Shown here: positions 23,701 through 34,554 of the stretch, piece by piece | Layout of the letters: each line of letters opens with the position of its first letter | Position numbering within the stretch: position 1 is the first letter of the stretch | Assembly: GCA_036924085.1 (NCBI GenBank) | Contig: JAVGWX010000013.1 | Span: 58,992,390-59,056,389, forward strand | Reading direction: 5' to 3' | Length of the DNA stretch: 64,000 nt | DNA from: Ariolimax columbianus | Taxonomy: Eukaryota > Mollusca > Gastropoda > Stylommatophora > Arionidae | Translations under genes and position numbers: made by a program | Notes under the pieces: generated by a model | Database searches by the model: none | The model's input: the letters and a program-made list of their open reading frames with translations, nothing else | Told to the model about the DNA's origin: nothing

Positions 23701-25768
23701 TATGCAAGAAAATAAAGCTGACAGCGGACTCAACAAAAGAGATTTCAAAAAAGAAAATCTGGGGAATAAATTTGAAAACACACAAGAAAATAACGTTGTC
23801 CATGAAACCACTTTACCAAAAAATGAAAAATTAGAGGAAAGATTAACTGAAGCTGTGGAGCAAGAAGTTGACATATTAGAGGAAGGATTAACTGAAGCTG
23901 TGGAGCAAGAAGTTGACAGATTAGAGGAAGGATTAACTGAAGCTGTGGAGCAAGAAGTTGACAGATTAGAGGAAGGATTAACTGAAGCTGTGGAGCAAGA
24001 AGTTGACAGATTAGAGGAAGGATTAACTGAAGCTGTGGAGCAAGAAGTTGACAGATTAGAGGAAGGATTAACTGAAGCTGTGGAGCACGAAGTTGACAGA
24101 TTAGAGGAAGGATTAACTGAAGCTGTGGAGCAAGAAGTTGACAGATTAGAGGAAGGATTAACTGAAGCTGTGGAGCAAGAAGTTGACAGATTAGAGGAAG
24201 AATTAACTGAAGCTGTGGAGCAAGAAGTTGACAGATTAGAGGAAGGATTAACTGAAGCTGTGGAGCAAGAAGTTGACAGATTAGAGGAAGGATTAACTGA
24301 AGCTGTGGAGCAAGAAGTTGACAGATTAGAAAGTGGATTAACTGAAGCTGTGCAGCAAGAAGTTGACAGATTAGGGGAAGGATTAACTGAAGCTGTGGAG
24401 CAAGAAATTGACAGATTAGAGGAAAGATTAACTGGAGCTGTGGAGCAAGAAGTTGACAGATTAGAGGAAGGATTAACTGAAGCTGTGGAGCAAGAAGTTG
24501 ACAGATTAGAGGAAGGATTAACTGAAGCTGTAGAGCAAGAAGTTGAAAGGCTAGAGTCCTTTGTCCTACCAGGGGCTAAATATACCATAAAGTTTTCGGG
24601 TCTTGCTGTCAAGATCGAAGATGGTGGAGAGAAATATTATGTTCCTGGAGAGACTGGAATAAATAAGCCAAAAGCGTCAGGCCATGCAACTTCTAGAAGC
24701 TGTAAGTTGTCTGACAGTTGTAATGATAGTTTTGCAAAGGCTATTCGATTGGGAGATATGTCTAGTAGCAAGGTAACCTCTCTATCACCTGAAGTTATTC
24801 ACAGTCCAGATCTCCGATATGATGACTTAGCTGCAGAAACCAACGACACCACTGCATCTGCTGAAAATGTGGAAAGTACAGTGCAAGATAAGTGGGACAA
24901 ATTCAGTCCTGAAAGCGAAACGGTTGAACTCACTCCCGTTCAATCCCCCAAAATCCAACTAGAAATAAAAAAGAAGAACAAGAGGAGGAAAAACAAAAAG
25001 AAAAACATAAAGGCACTTGCTTTGGAGCGAGCAGTAAAGGTCAAAGAGCCACTCAGTGAAGCCTTAAAGCGCGCGGTCGGTGACTCAAAGGGTGTGGCTA
25101 CATTAGACGAGAAACAGAGTGCTCAACTCGGTCGCGGCGGTTCACATTCGGATGAATCTGTGAGAGAGATGGCTGACGGATGCATTGGGAAGTGTGAAGG
25201 TCGTCCTACAAGCACAGATCTGGTTGAAGTGAAATGGAATGTCGGAGACACTGTTAAAGACACGGACATGTCATCACAGTTGGAACATACACAATATGTC
25301 GAACATCCAAGTAGGAGAGATGGTGGCGAGATTAAAGAAGTTGACATCGGAGAAAGTAAAGAAATAGACAAAGTTGAACTTTCACTATCAAGAGAAGACA
25401 ATATTGAGGACAATGGGGGACATTGTTCTAGCACTGAAAACATTGAGCGCCGAGAAAACCAAAGTGTCCACCAACTAACGTCGGACAACACAGACATCTA
25501 CTTCAATATTGAATGCGTAGCGAAAAGAGTTGATTTGGCTCTGGGGGTGGATAAGGATAGTGTAGCAGACGCAGAGAAGTTGTCGCTTCCAGTAGACGCT
25601 GGTAGTACATATCGACATGGGAAACACAATACAAACAGCATTAATGCTGATTGTAGTGTGGATAATGTGGATGTGGATGTGGGTTATCAAACTGAAGACT
25701 TTCCGACTGTTTTTGTTGACCGACACGAGCAGTGGATTCTACATTCTCATAAGCCGACCATTAACAAG
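11702..25768 (+). CDS. Giant repetitive acidic exon, 4689 codons, probable alternative first exon
   Basis: A single open frame runs 14,067 nt from ATG 11702 to donor AACAAG|GTAAGT at 25768/25769. The start has A at -3 and G at +4 and follows an in-frame TAG at 11681. The exon ends in phase 0, matching the exon at 31876, so an isoform joining the two is plausible. Order by residue: 1-1425 unique, acidic and disordered, with a Lys/Arg cluster near 875 (SRRKKKDRKKKN) and a basic patch with KRKR near 1190; 1428-1630 12-aa repeats (ISDINVNQVQTE-like); 1631-2010 unique; 2010-3930 about 40 W-x-VEDIGDVKWESDD-like motifs; 4043-4283 sixteen 15-aa units; 4284-4689 unique with a second Lys-rich cluster near 4420. 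No transmembrane segment or known enzyme domain is seen. Giant repetitive exons occur in nesprins (C. elegans ANC-1, fly Msp300) and spectraplakins, so this may be an analogue; I do not recognise the sequence. An internal cassette with an acceptor near 11683 is possible but lacks a pyrimidine tract. Confidence 0.85.
15987..16590 (+). repeat. In-frame 36-bp coding repeat (12 aa)
   Basis: Within the giant exon, about 16 units of the form I-S-D-I-N-V-N-Q-V-Q-T/P-E occur. Early units are diverged (DIDGGKGEMQSEV, DVNVDQLKPE); late ones are nearly identical. All lengths are multiples of three. Confidence 0.9.
17736..23500 (+). repeat. Tryptophan-acidic coding repeat array (about 40 motifs)
   Basis: The core is W-[KS]-V-E-D-I-[GD]-D-V-[KR]-W-E-S-D-D-[DE]. 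Cores are separated by 25-45 residue acidic linkers of a few recurring types (KETIDDPADGTDIEDDNETEKIDG, NAVDSRCDFKSDDFD, DESGDDGVDKDIDIKSES). Codons for the core vary silently (ATT/ATA/ATC for Ile, GTG/GTC/GTA for Val, AAA/AAG for Lys) while the protein motif is kept, implying selection on the peptide. SDDE is a casein kinase 2-type site. Confidence 0.9.
20471..22476 (+). repeat. Higher-order 1143-bp duplication inside the giant exon
   Basis: The block starting at 20471 (GATAATGATGAAAGTGGAGA) recurs at 21614, an offset of 1143 bp (381 codons). It stays almost identical for about 860 bp, including the rare linker with TGAGVDECLDCQDES. A shorter tandem duplication with GGDDGADMDIAIKVES lies at about 19200-19460. 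These indicate recent in-frame unequal exchange. Confidence 0.85.
23829..24552 (+). repeat. Sixteen 15-aa coiled-coil-like coding repeats
   Basis: The 45-bp unit encodes LEEGLTEAVEQEVDR. Hydrophobic residues at L, L, A/V and V positions suggest an amphipathic helix, although 15 residues is not an exact heptad multiple and may give a hendecad-like or right-handed pitch. Units 12-14 and the ends are diverged; the middle is nearly identical. Confidence 0.9.
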
Positions 25769-25847
25769 GTAAGTCAGGATTATATATACGTATTCAATTA
25801 TTCGTGTCCTTGTTTCAGTTCAGACGAAGCAACGGGTCAGAACTGCA

Positions 25848-25915
25848 GATGGCCTCCTTGGTTAGGAAGGGAAAGTCCCTGACTTAGAAGTCAAGTGTTC
25901 GAATTCCCGTCATCC
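25848..25915 (+). pseudogene. tRNA-like sequence (tRNA pseudogene or SINE head)
   Basis: The segment has an A-box-like CTTGGTTAGGA, a B-box GTTCGAATTCC and ends GATGGC...GTCATC that could pair as an acceptor stem. The anticodon arm does not form a normal 5-bp stem with a 7-nt loop, so it is not a convincing tRNA gene. It lies 80 bp after the giant exon's donor. Confidence 0.45.
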
Positions 25916-25984
25916 AATTTCTTCACTTTATTTGATGTTGCTAGTTACATATATTACATCCGTGTCAATGAATACTTGTCTTGT

Positions 25985-26162
25985 GTTCGTGTCGCGAACT
26001 TGGACCATTGCAGCAGACTTCTAGAGAAGAATCCAGAGCACGGAGATAAAATGTTTTAGAAGACTCCTAAATGTCACCTACAAAGACCGTATCACAAATG
26101 ATGAAGTATGATGAAGAATCAAGAACGCAATGTGAACTTTGCGACGAATTCATCGCACAGAT
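25985..26162 (+). mobile_element. LINE fragment, reverse transcriptase C-terminal part
   Basis: Broken frames encode WTIAADF, IKCFRRLLNVTYKDRITNDEV and RIKNA, the pattern ALEMKCYRRLLxISYKDRVTNEEV of RTE-type LINEs. A related piece lies at 46860-47080 on the other strand. Confidence 0.65.
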
Positions 26163-27110
26163 CAGAAGACAAAAGCTGACTTACCTTTATCTTCTTTGTC
26201 TTCATAATCTTCGGTCATGCTATAACTGAAGGCAGTCGCCATGATGAATCTGCATTCATCCCTTATTATTTTTCTTATACTATCCTTGAGAGGGCCTCCT
26301 TTGTCTTTCGTTCTCTGTTTATTTTTAAGATAAGAAAAGAAGCTATCAGTCTTGATCTTTTTATCAGGTTTTTTTCGGTCCATTTTTGTTGCTTTATTCA
26401 CTGACTTGAGCTATGTTTTGATTGTCCAAATATTTTTTATGTTACTTTTGATTTACCATTTACCTGCTTCTATATATTTTTCCATGGCTTATTTTTTAAA
26501 ACTTGTCTACATTTAACTACATATTGAATTATCCACTTTTTTTACGCTTGGGATTTACCTACCTACATGGAACACATTCCTCTTTTAGATTCTCTAGAAT
26601 TCTGTTGAAACACTCCCACTCCCCTTCAACATTTGTTCCACTGACAATATCTTTCCAAATGGTGTGGCCCGCTGTAATTGATGATCTAATGGTCACTTGA
26701 GCCAAACAGTTCCCCAGCGGTAATATTTATTTTCAATCATATTTTTCTCTGTAATAAATACTAAGTCGAGTGTGTTTTTGGCTCTAGTGGCTGCTTGTAC
26801 ATGTTGAATTTAAAAAATGTCAGTTATACTCTTAACAAACGATATTGACTCGAAAAGTGCGTCTGCTATATGCTATTTTATTTCCGGAAAGTTTAAATCC
26901 CCCAATAATAATAACTTCCCTTCACTTGCCTTTGCTATGCTACTAATCAGCTCCACGTCTTCCTCTTTTAGCACGATGGACATCTGTAGAATAGTCCAAC
27001 CACTATTTTTATCACCCCCACTGTCGATTTTTCGCCATACACTTTCATTTTTTTGGCCAGATATAGATCATCTATGATAGTTATATTATATTAACTGAAT
27101 TAATACAGTA
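26163..27110 (-). mobile_element. CR1-like LINE, endonuclease and linker segment
   Basis: Reading the minus strand from 27100 to 26163, an endonuclease-type segment (ELISSIAKASEGKLLLLG, LNFPEI) is followed by KTDSFFSYLKNKQRTKDKGG, the linker before the reverse transcriptase in CR1 elements. Stops and frameshifts are frequent. Confidence 0.7.
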
Positions 27111-27225
27111 AAATAAAACGCCACCTCCCTTTGTCTTGTCTCCAACTACCCTACCTTTCCTTAACGTTGTACAGTATATCCCTCTATTTCGAGTTCACTA
27201 CTCGTATTTGCAATGTTCTCATAAC

Positions 27226-27445
27226 TTAACTTAACGTCTTTGTACTGGTTTAGAAGACCCTGCAGAGTCTGTATACAACCAGTTTCATTTACATCACCTT
27301 GCGCTAAAAGCTATTGGCATCCAATTTATTCTTAAATGCATTAACTGTCCCTGCCTCCACTACCTTCTCTGGCAATGCATTCCAAGCATTCACCACTCTC
27401 TGACTAAATAAATATTTCCTAATATCTAATCTGAACCTCTCAAAT
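27226..27445 (-). mobile_element. CR1-like LINE 3' end, second fragment
   Basis: This nearly matches 6299-6510, including the TTAAGTTAAG tail at 27226-27235 and CTCTGACTAAATAAATATTT. It lies 5' of the endonuclease piece on the minus strand, so at least two insertions or a rearrangement are involved. Confidence 0.75.
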
Positions 27446-27990
27446 ATGTCCATGATTCTATTAACCCTATTATATCTGGTTTTTTGACTTCTACAAACAC
27501 TTCCAACTCCTTACTTTTATTTTCTAGGCTTCTCTTACTTGCATAAAAACATTTTAGATTATTATTTTGTTGTTTTTGAAATTTCTGTGTTTGCTTTATT
27601 ATTTTTGTTTTTCCTCTACCGCTGTCACTCTTCCCCGACCCCCACCCCCACCCCCTTCCTTGACTGCATTCCCTATAGCTTCCTGTTTCAGGCCGATCTT
27701 TGGTCTCAACCTATTGTCCTGGAGAACGTGTTCTACTTTTTCTCACTTGCAGACCTCTCTACTGTTTGGCTTTTGATTGATCCCTCTTTGGCTAGTCAAT
27801 CTCTTTTCTTGTATTTCACAGTTTGTGGGAATCCCTTGGATTTTCACTCTGTTTAAATTGTAGCTGGTATTCATGACTGCCTTAGAAAAGGTACCTAATT
27901 CGTTGTTTTTGTTGTTCTGAAGGTCAATATAAATTATAGGAAATGTGTCAGGAACACTGGATAACAAATAGATGTGGGCAGTCGGCAACC
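27446..27990 (-). mobile_element. CR1-like LINE 5' region fragment
   Basis: The minus strand encodes an open stretch with AVMNTSYNLNRVKIQGIPTN and LTSQRGINQKPNSREVCK, then a frame-broken region and a Pro/Gly run (CCCCACCCCC). The assignment is by position next to CR1 pieces and recall of similar LINE leaders; it is weak. Confidence 0.4.
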
Positions 27991-28009
27991 AAAAAATCTA
28001 CGTTTTACA

Positions 28010-29290
28010 TGACCTCAAGGGACGGCACCCCTGCAACTCCTGGACACACGCGTGCCCCGATGGATCGGGCAATGAGAGCCAAACAGTGGAATCTGCATCA
28101 CACACTCCAAATGTGACATAGAGAATTACTTTATACCAGCAAGAGAGACCTGCACAACTTCAGAGCTTAAGCAAAATCTGTACATGCAACAACGCAGATG
28201 CTTATCAACCTAAACACAAGGAAAACGGTAATTCTAACAGACTGCAGGAGCGTACTTCAAGCCATCTCAAGCCCTAAACAAGACAGACTCTAGGAGCGTA
28301 CTCCAAGCTATCTGAAGTCCCAAACAAGACAGGCTTAAGCAGCGTACTCCAAGCCATCTCAAGTCCCAAACAAGATAGACCCCAGGAGTGTACTCCAAGC
28401 CATCTCAAGCCCGAAACAAGACAAACTCCAGGGGCGTACTCTAAGGCATCTCAAGTCCCAATCAAGATAGACTTTCACACGAAATAAAATACAACATCGG
28501 GTTGCTGCCCCCCCCCCCCCCCCCCTTCCCAACTAAGAAAACACAGATCTAGGCCTACAGTGGATTTTGGCACACTTTGGTTTCCTTGGAAACGAGAAGA
28601 TGAGCTCGCAAAAGCTGGACGTATATGCAGGCAGACTCGCCATCCACAGAGTTATAAAGAAGTAAAGACACTCATCAAACGATCCATGAAGACGGAATGG
28701 AGAGACCAGCACAAAAAATACAAGCCAGAAAATGGCAGCATAGACAAACTTGGCAGAGATGGACTGACAAAGATCTTCAAACTCAGAACGGGACATTGCA
28801 GACTCAAGGCCCACCTCCACAGTATGGGTTTTAACGGTCCCTCTTCGTGCGATTGTGGAGCACCCAAGCAAACATCAGAACATATCCGGCAGGACTGCCT
28901 CACCTCTGCAGGCCAAAAAGAGACAGCCTCACTTCTGCAGGCCAAAAAGAGACAGCCTGACTTCTACAGGCCAAAAAGAGACAGCCTGACTTCTACAGGC
29001 CAAAAAGAGACAGCCTCACCTCTGCAGGCCAGAAAGAGACAGCCTCACTTCTGCAGGCCAAAAAGAGACAGCCTCACTTCTGCAGGCCAAAAAGAGACAG
29101 CCTCACTTCTGCAGGCCAAAAAGAGACAGCCTGACTTCTACAGGACAAAAAGAGACAGCCTCACTTCTGCAGGCCAAAAAGAGACAGCCTCACTTCTGCA
29201 GGCCAAAAAGAGACAGTCTGGCCGGGGAGAGCGACCATGGTAGAAAAGCTGTGGGGGACCGGTGAAGACCTGAAAAACACAGACTGCCTC
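28010..29290 (+). mobile_element. RNase H-type LINE copy carrying three minisatellites
   Basis: The 3' half of a LINE with an RNase H domain is visible: TVILTDCRSVLQAISSPKQD at 28225 onward, then FKLRTGHCRLKAHLHSMG, the cysteine motif CDCGAPKQTSEHIRQDC, and the terminal MVEKLWGTGEDLKN...ILTRLEA stop. Five copies of a 46-bp unit (28225-28470) sit in the RNase H motif, ten or so copies of a 29-bp unit follow the cysteine motif (28908-29215), and the stop-codon region is amplified further to 29835. The 46-bp units break the frame, so the copy is dead. Confidence 0.8.
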
Positions 29291-29838
29291 GGGATCCTCA
29301 CCAGACTAGAAGCATAGCATCAGTTGATGGGGAACCTCACCAGGCTAGAAGCATAGCATCAGTTGATGGTGAACCTCACCAGGCTAGAAGCATAGCATCA
29401 GTTGATGGGGAACCTCACCAGGCTAGAAGCCTAGCATCAGTTGATGGTGAACCTCACCAGGCTAGAAGCATAGCATCAGTTGATGGTGAACCTCACCAGA
29501 CTAGAAGCATAGCATCAGTTGATGGTGAACCTCACCAGGCTAGAAGCATAGCATCAGTTGATGGTGAACCTCACCAGGCTAGAAGCATAGCATCAGTTGA
29601 TGGGGAACCTCACCAGGCTAGAAGCCTAGCATCAGTTGATGGGGAACCTCACCAGGCTAGAAGCATAGCATCAGTTGATGGTGAACCTCACCAGGCTAGA
29701 AGCATAGCATCAGTTGATGGGGAACCTCACCAGGCTAGAAGCCTAGCATCAGTTGATGGTGAACCTCACCAGGCTAGAAGCATAGCATCAGGTGATGGGG
29801 AACCTCACCAGACTAGAAGCATAGCATCAGTTGATCGA
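29285..29838 (+). repeat. 39-bp minisatellite at a LINE 3' end
   Basis: About 14 units of CCTCACCAGGCTAGAAGCAT AGCATCAGTTGATGGTGAA type occur. The unit derives from the last codons and stop of the LINE reading frame at 28010-29290. Confidence 0.9.
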
Positions 29839-29839
29839 T

Positions 29840-30165
29840 GAAGAAGAAAATATAAAGCAAACAATCTTATCTCTGGTATTGTCATATTTTTCCACGTTGG
29901 CTATTGCAGATGTTCTTAGTGTTTCAGTCTCTCTGGAAATGTTAGCGAATTGTTCAATGACCACTGAGATTGAGAATGTTTGTCCATAATTTGAGATTGT
30001 GTAAACGCCTCTCCTTCCACCGGTAATAGCTTTCATTGCTGTTCCGTCTGTGTATATGTGGTTCTTCCTTTGGATAAGTACGTCTGGGGTCAAAGTCTTC
30101 CCTTCCCTAGATGAGGTGGTTTCGAAGCGAGCGATTCTCATCTCCCCGTAATTTTTTCGGTTACC
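29840..30165 (-). mobile_element. RNase H-type LINE fragment
   Basis: The minus strand encodes HIYTDGTAMKAITGGRRGVY and YGQTFSISVVIEQFANI, the first strand of an RNase H domain with its catalytic Asp in YTDG, followed by ETETLRTSAI. Upstream frames are broken. Its 5' side abuts the array at 30170. Confidence 0.65.
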
Positions 30166-30169
30166 TCTG

Positions 30170-31860
30170 GTAACACAATTGCTGTACAAGATGTCACGTT
30201 CATACTTGATGTACAAAAATGTCATTTTCACACTTGCTGTACAACATGTCATTTCGACACTTCCTGTACAAAATGCCGCTTTCACAACTGCTGTACAAAA
30301 TGTCACTTTCACACTTTCTGTTCAAGATTTCGCTTTCACAATTGTTGTACAGGATGTCACTTTCATACCTGCTGTACAAAATGTCACTTTCACAATTGCT
30401 GTACAAAATGTCACTTTCACACTTTCTGTTCAAGATTTCACTTTCACACTTGTTGTACAGGATGTCACTTTCACAATTGCTGTACAGGATGTCACTTTCA
30501 TACTTGCTGTACAAAATGTCACTTTTACAATTGCTGTACAAAATGTCACTTTCACACCTGCTGTACAAAATGTCCCTGTCACACCTGTTGTACAAGATGT
30601 CACTTTCAAATTTGCTGTAGAAAAGGTTTTTTTTCCTCACGTCATGTAATAAATATTGCTTTCACAAATGCTGTGGGAAATGCCACTTTAGATCTGCTAT
30701 ACGGAAAGTCATTTTTCCACTTGCTGTATGAAATGTTTTCTTGCACATTCGCTGTACGAAAGACATGTCCCATTCACAATTGATATGTTAAATGTCACTA
30801 TCACACTTGCTGTCCAAGATGTCACTTTCAGACGCTGTACAAGATGTCACTTTTCCGTTTACTATACGAAATGTCACTTCTCCGTTTACTTTACAAAATG
30901 TCACTTTTCCGTTTACTTTACAAAATGTCAATTTTCCATTTACTATACAAAATGTCAATTTTCCATTTACTATACGAAATGTCACTTTTCCACTTACTGA
31001 AAACAATGTCACTTTTACATTTCCAGTACAAAATGTCCCTTTTCCATTTACTGTAGTGAAATGTCACATTTCCATTTACTGTAGTGAAATGTCACATTTC
31101 CATTTACTGTAGTGAAATGTCACATTTCCATTTACTGTAGTGACATGTCACATTTCCATTTACTGTAGTGAAATGTCACATTTCCATTTACTGTAGTGAA
31201 ATGTCACATTTACTGTAGTGAAATGCCACATTTCCATTTACTGTAGTGAAATGTCACATTTCTATTTGCTGTAGTGAAATGTCACATTTCCATTTACTGT
31301 AGTGACATGTCACATTTCCATTTACTGTAGTGAAATGTCACATTTCCATTTACTGTAGTGAAATGTCACATTTCCATTTACTGTAGTGAAATGTCACATT
31401 TCCATTTACTGTAGTGAAATGTCACATTTCCATTTACTGTAGTGAAATGTCACATTTACTGTAGTGAAATGCCACATTTCCATTTACTGTAGTGAAATGT
31501 CACATTTCTATTTGCTGTAGTGAAATGTCACATTTCCATTTACTGTAGTGAAATGTCACATTTCCATTTGCTGTAGTGAAATGTCACATTTCCATTTGCT
31601 GTAGTGAAATGTCACATTTCCATTTACTGTAGTGAAATGTCACATTTCCATTTACTGTAGGAAAATGTCACTTTAGCCATTTACTGTAGTGAAATGTCCC
31701 ATTTCCATTTACTGTAGGTAAATGTCACATTTACTGTAGTGAAATGTCACATTTCCATTTGCTGTAGTGAAATGTCACTTTTCCATTTGCTGTAATGAAA
31801 TGTCACATTTCCATTTACTGTACGAAATGTCACTTTCCCATTTGATGTATATATTCCCAT
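30170..31860 (+). repeat. 27/28-bp minisatellite ending at a splice acceptor
   Basis: Units of 27 bp (GCTGTACAAAATGTCACTTT CACACTT type) run to about 31030. They shift to a 28-bp form (TTTACTGTAGTGAAATGTCA) that continues to about 31860. The last degenerate units supply the T-rich tract of the acceptor at 31874-31875. All the open frames inside are repeat artefacts. Confidence 0.95.
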
Positions 31861-31875
31861 TTATTTTCTTGTCAG

Positions 31876-32217
31876 CGCCTCCTGGAAGATGTCATTCACA
31901 ACAAAGGTCGAGCCGAACAGCTCGTGGCCCAGAATCCAGAAGCCAGCCAGAGACAGATCATCCGGGACACCAAGTCCGCATCAGAAGAGCCAACCTTGAC
32001 CCCGGCAGGTCATCTCATGTCAGAGATGGCGCTGCTGGAGACGTCAGCCCGGGACCAGTGGGAGACGCTAGAACTGGCTGTCTCTCAGCAGGGGAGGTAC
32101 GAGGCCGAGGTTCAGTACTTGAACATTGCCATCGGTGCAGCACAGCAGAAGCTGCAAGCCTCGCCCGAAACAGCGACAAGCGTGGGAGCGCTCAAGCAAC
32201 AGATTGCTGAACGCAAC
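31876..32217 (+). CDS. Internal exon, spectrin-repeat segment (exon 3 of the model)
   Basis: This 342-nt exon (114 codons, phase 0 to 0) lies between acceptor TTTTCTTGTCAG and donor CGCAAC|GTAAGT. It opens with RLLEDVIHNKGRAEQLV, completing the helix begun by LRDQLAVQE at 4253. It continues with SEMALLETSARDQWETLEL and YEAEVQYLNIAIGAAQQKL, which match the W-x-x-L and helix pattern of spectrin repeats. It is the first in-phase acceptor found for the giant exon's donor at 25768 as well. GC content and codon use differ sharply from the flanking AT-rich repeats. Confidence in the exon is high; the choice among nesprin, spectraplakin and related families is open. Confidence 0.9.
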
Positions 32218-32339
32218 GTAAGTATCTGATAGTATTGAAGTTAGTTAAAAGGTTTGAAGTAAGGTACGGTTATTGTAGAGATAAATGAAGCTCCATTGCA
32301 GATGCTGCCGACGGGGATGGTGTTAGAAACTTCTGTACT

Positions 32340-32530
32340 ATGGCACATCTTTGTGAGTTAGGGTGGCCAGTGTCCTTCCTCGCTGCCTTTTTCCCTTGCT
32401 TAGCTGTCAGCCACGTACCCATTTACATCTGGGTAGACTGGAGATGCCGGTAGCGGAAGTTAAATCTCGTACCTTTGTCATGAACGGCGAGTGCTTAACC
32501 ACTGCGCTAATAAGACGCTCGCTGTTCTTA
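32340..32530 (-). mobile_element. tRNA-headed SINE
   Basis: On the minus strand, TTAGCGCAGTGGTTAAGCAC is an almost ideal A-box, followed by a body with TACCCAGATGTAAATGGGTA (self-complementary TACCCA/TGGGTA ends). The B-box is degraded (TACGAGATTTAAC). Confidence 0.6.
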
Positions 32531-32660
32531 TTAGTGGATTAAAAGTGGATTGAACTTGAAACCCTTCGTAATAAAAAGCTGTGATCTAGTACAATGAAGT
32601 CAAACATTCCATTCCTGGCAGCATTGCCTTCTAAGGAACTACCTTAACCATTAAGTAGGT

Positions 32661-33013
32661 TGCTGCTGAGCAGCGCACGAGCTGCAGCGGTCAGCGACCC
32701 ATGGCTGACTGCTAGCAGCAGGGCCAGCGGATCAGAGTTGCCAAGATCCTTCTACACATCCACGTGGTGAACCTGGATGGCAGGCAGCAACATTGCTGGC
32801 TGGCTACGGAGAAGGGATCGAAGAGCGACGGCTAATCCAGTACTCGAAAAATGACAGCTGCCGAAGACGTACATGTCGGACGTGCAAATATCGCAGTCAA
32901 TCTGTAAACAAGCGACACAACGCATTCCGGTCTTCGGAGTACATCCTGCTACTTGCAAAACCCTGTTTAGGGCTTGGTAGCGAGAGATTGAGAACGAACG
33001 AAGAAGAAGAAGA
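32661..33013 (+). mobile_element. SINE-like family 1, copy 2
   Basis: This is a sense copy ending GAACGAACGAAGAAGAAGAAG. It adjoins copy 3 tail to tail, making an inverted pair across 32661-33364 that could fold into a long hairpin RNA. Confidence 0.8.
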
Positions 33014-33364
33014 TGGCTTGGCTTCGTCCGTTCTCAATCTCCCACGACCAAACCCTGAAAACGGCTTAAGTAGCAGAATGTAGACGATAGAATGGAATGC
33101 TTTGTGTCGTAGTTTACAGCTTGACTGCGATATTTGCACCTTTCGGTCAAACACATCCGAATTCAGCAAGCATTTTTTGAGTACTGGATTAGCATTCCTT
33201 CTTCGATCCCCTCACTCTCTTTAGCCAGTTTCAGCCTGTTACCCAGGTTACCGCGTGGAGGTGTAGGGCGGTCTTGGCAGCTTTGGTTCGCTGGCCCTGA
33301 CGCTAGCAGTCAGACATGTTCGCTGACCGCTGCATCTCATGCCCTGCTCGGCATCTTGATCCCG
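33014..33364 (-). mobile_element. SINE-like family 1, copy 3
   Basis: This antisense copy directly follows copy 2. It begins with tail sequence GGCTTGGCTTCGTCCGTTCT and ends at CATCTTGATCCCG. Confidence 0.8.
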
Positions 33365-33494
33365 AAGAAAAATATGAAGTAGTAGTAGTTTGGTGTAGAC
33401 TTTGTCCTCAGCCGCCCCTACCCCCAAAAGGGGTCACTGGATTAACGCATACATACATACATTCACACACACATATATACCTACATACATGCAT

Positions 33495-33705
33495 ACATAC
33501 TAACGTCTGGAGCCGACAAGGCATCAGTGTCGTCACGACAGTAAAAGTGTATCGTGCCGTGGTGTCAACCACTCTGTTGTATGCCTGTGAAACGTGGATG
33601 GAGTGTAGCAGACATGCAAGATATCTATATTGTTTCCACATGAGCTGTCTGTGTCGGCTTCTCGGAATCAGTTGGCAGGACAAAGTAAAGAAACTCAGAA
33701 AAGCT
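33495..33705 (+). mobile_element. RTE-type LINE fragment
   Basis: The plus strand encodes RQGISVVTTVKVYRAVVST, TLLYACETW and MSCLCRLLGISWQDKVK, the pattern R-GIS-KVYRAVVLPTLLYACETW of RTE-like reverse transcriptases. A short ACATACAT run precedes it. Confidence 0.75.
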
Positions 33706-34554
33706 TAACATGTCAAACGTGTTGAGCATTCATTTGTATGGGTTTCAGAAATACTAGCACCAAATAAGCGTGAAGATATTCATGTCCCAATTTCACCGTT
33801 TAGTTTAGTTTAGTCTAGTCTAGTCTAGTCTAGTCTAGTCTAGTCGAAGAATCTACTTCACTGCACACAGCCTACTATAAATGCAGGCCTTCTGGCTGAC
33901 GGGGGAAACCCCCTTGAAACGTCAAATTTCATCGACGACTAAATGACGAAACTTTCATGTGCCAACTATTGCCACTTTTACAATGGTTGTCGTTAATTGC
34001 CGTCTAGCATCTCAATACCTGTTGTACCGATCAACGTGATTATTTACACGTAGACTAATCTTTTCAATGTCCTAATGACTTTATAATTTACATTTTGTCA
34101 GGTAGTGCTATTTTCGTAAAGTGGCTGGTTTCTTTGATCTTTGTAAACAAAGGAATTACTTTGTCCTTGCAGATAATGATTTAGGGAAATTACAAAATGT
34201 TGTCTTTGTTTAGGTATAGGCGTCTCTCCATTTCGAATGAGATTTTCTACATTAGGTACCACATAATGTTCTTTTCAATGTAGTTCATGTGTTTTTGGGA
34301 ACTGTAAGAAGTAACTGCACATTTCGGGGAATGAAAATAGGCCATTGTTTAACCTGTAATTGCTCTGTTCTTCTCTGTATTTTTGTGTGAATCTCAGCAA
34401 AATGGACGAAATCCGTAGCACTGTCGAGAATCCCGTAATAGATTGGGTCGATGTTGAACATCATTTTGAATTTATCACGGGCAGCCATCCTTAAGCCTAC
34501 TGTTTTCCATTTCCAACTGCCAGGGGATTTTTAACAGGGACATGCCAGAAAGTT
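33706..34554. other. No gene recognised
   Basis: The only structure seen is a (TAGTC)n run at 33804-33845. The rest is AT-rich unique sequence without splice-flanked open frames that I could support. Confidence 0.5.

Noticed and set aside
23689..24612. 307-codon minus-strand frame with STSCSTASVNPSSN repeats
   Set aside because: It is antisense of the 45-bp coding repeat of the giant exon; the plus frame has the real donor and continuous coding.
25848..25915. Functional tRNA gene
   Set aside because: The A and B boxes look right, but the anticodon stem does not pair and the length is short.
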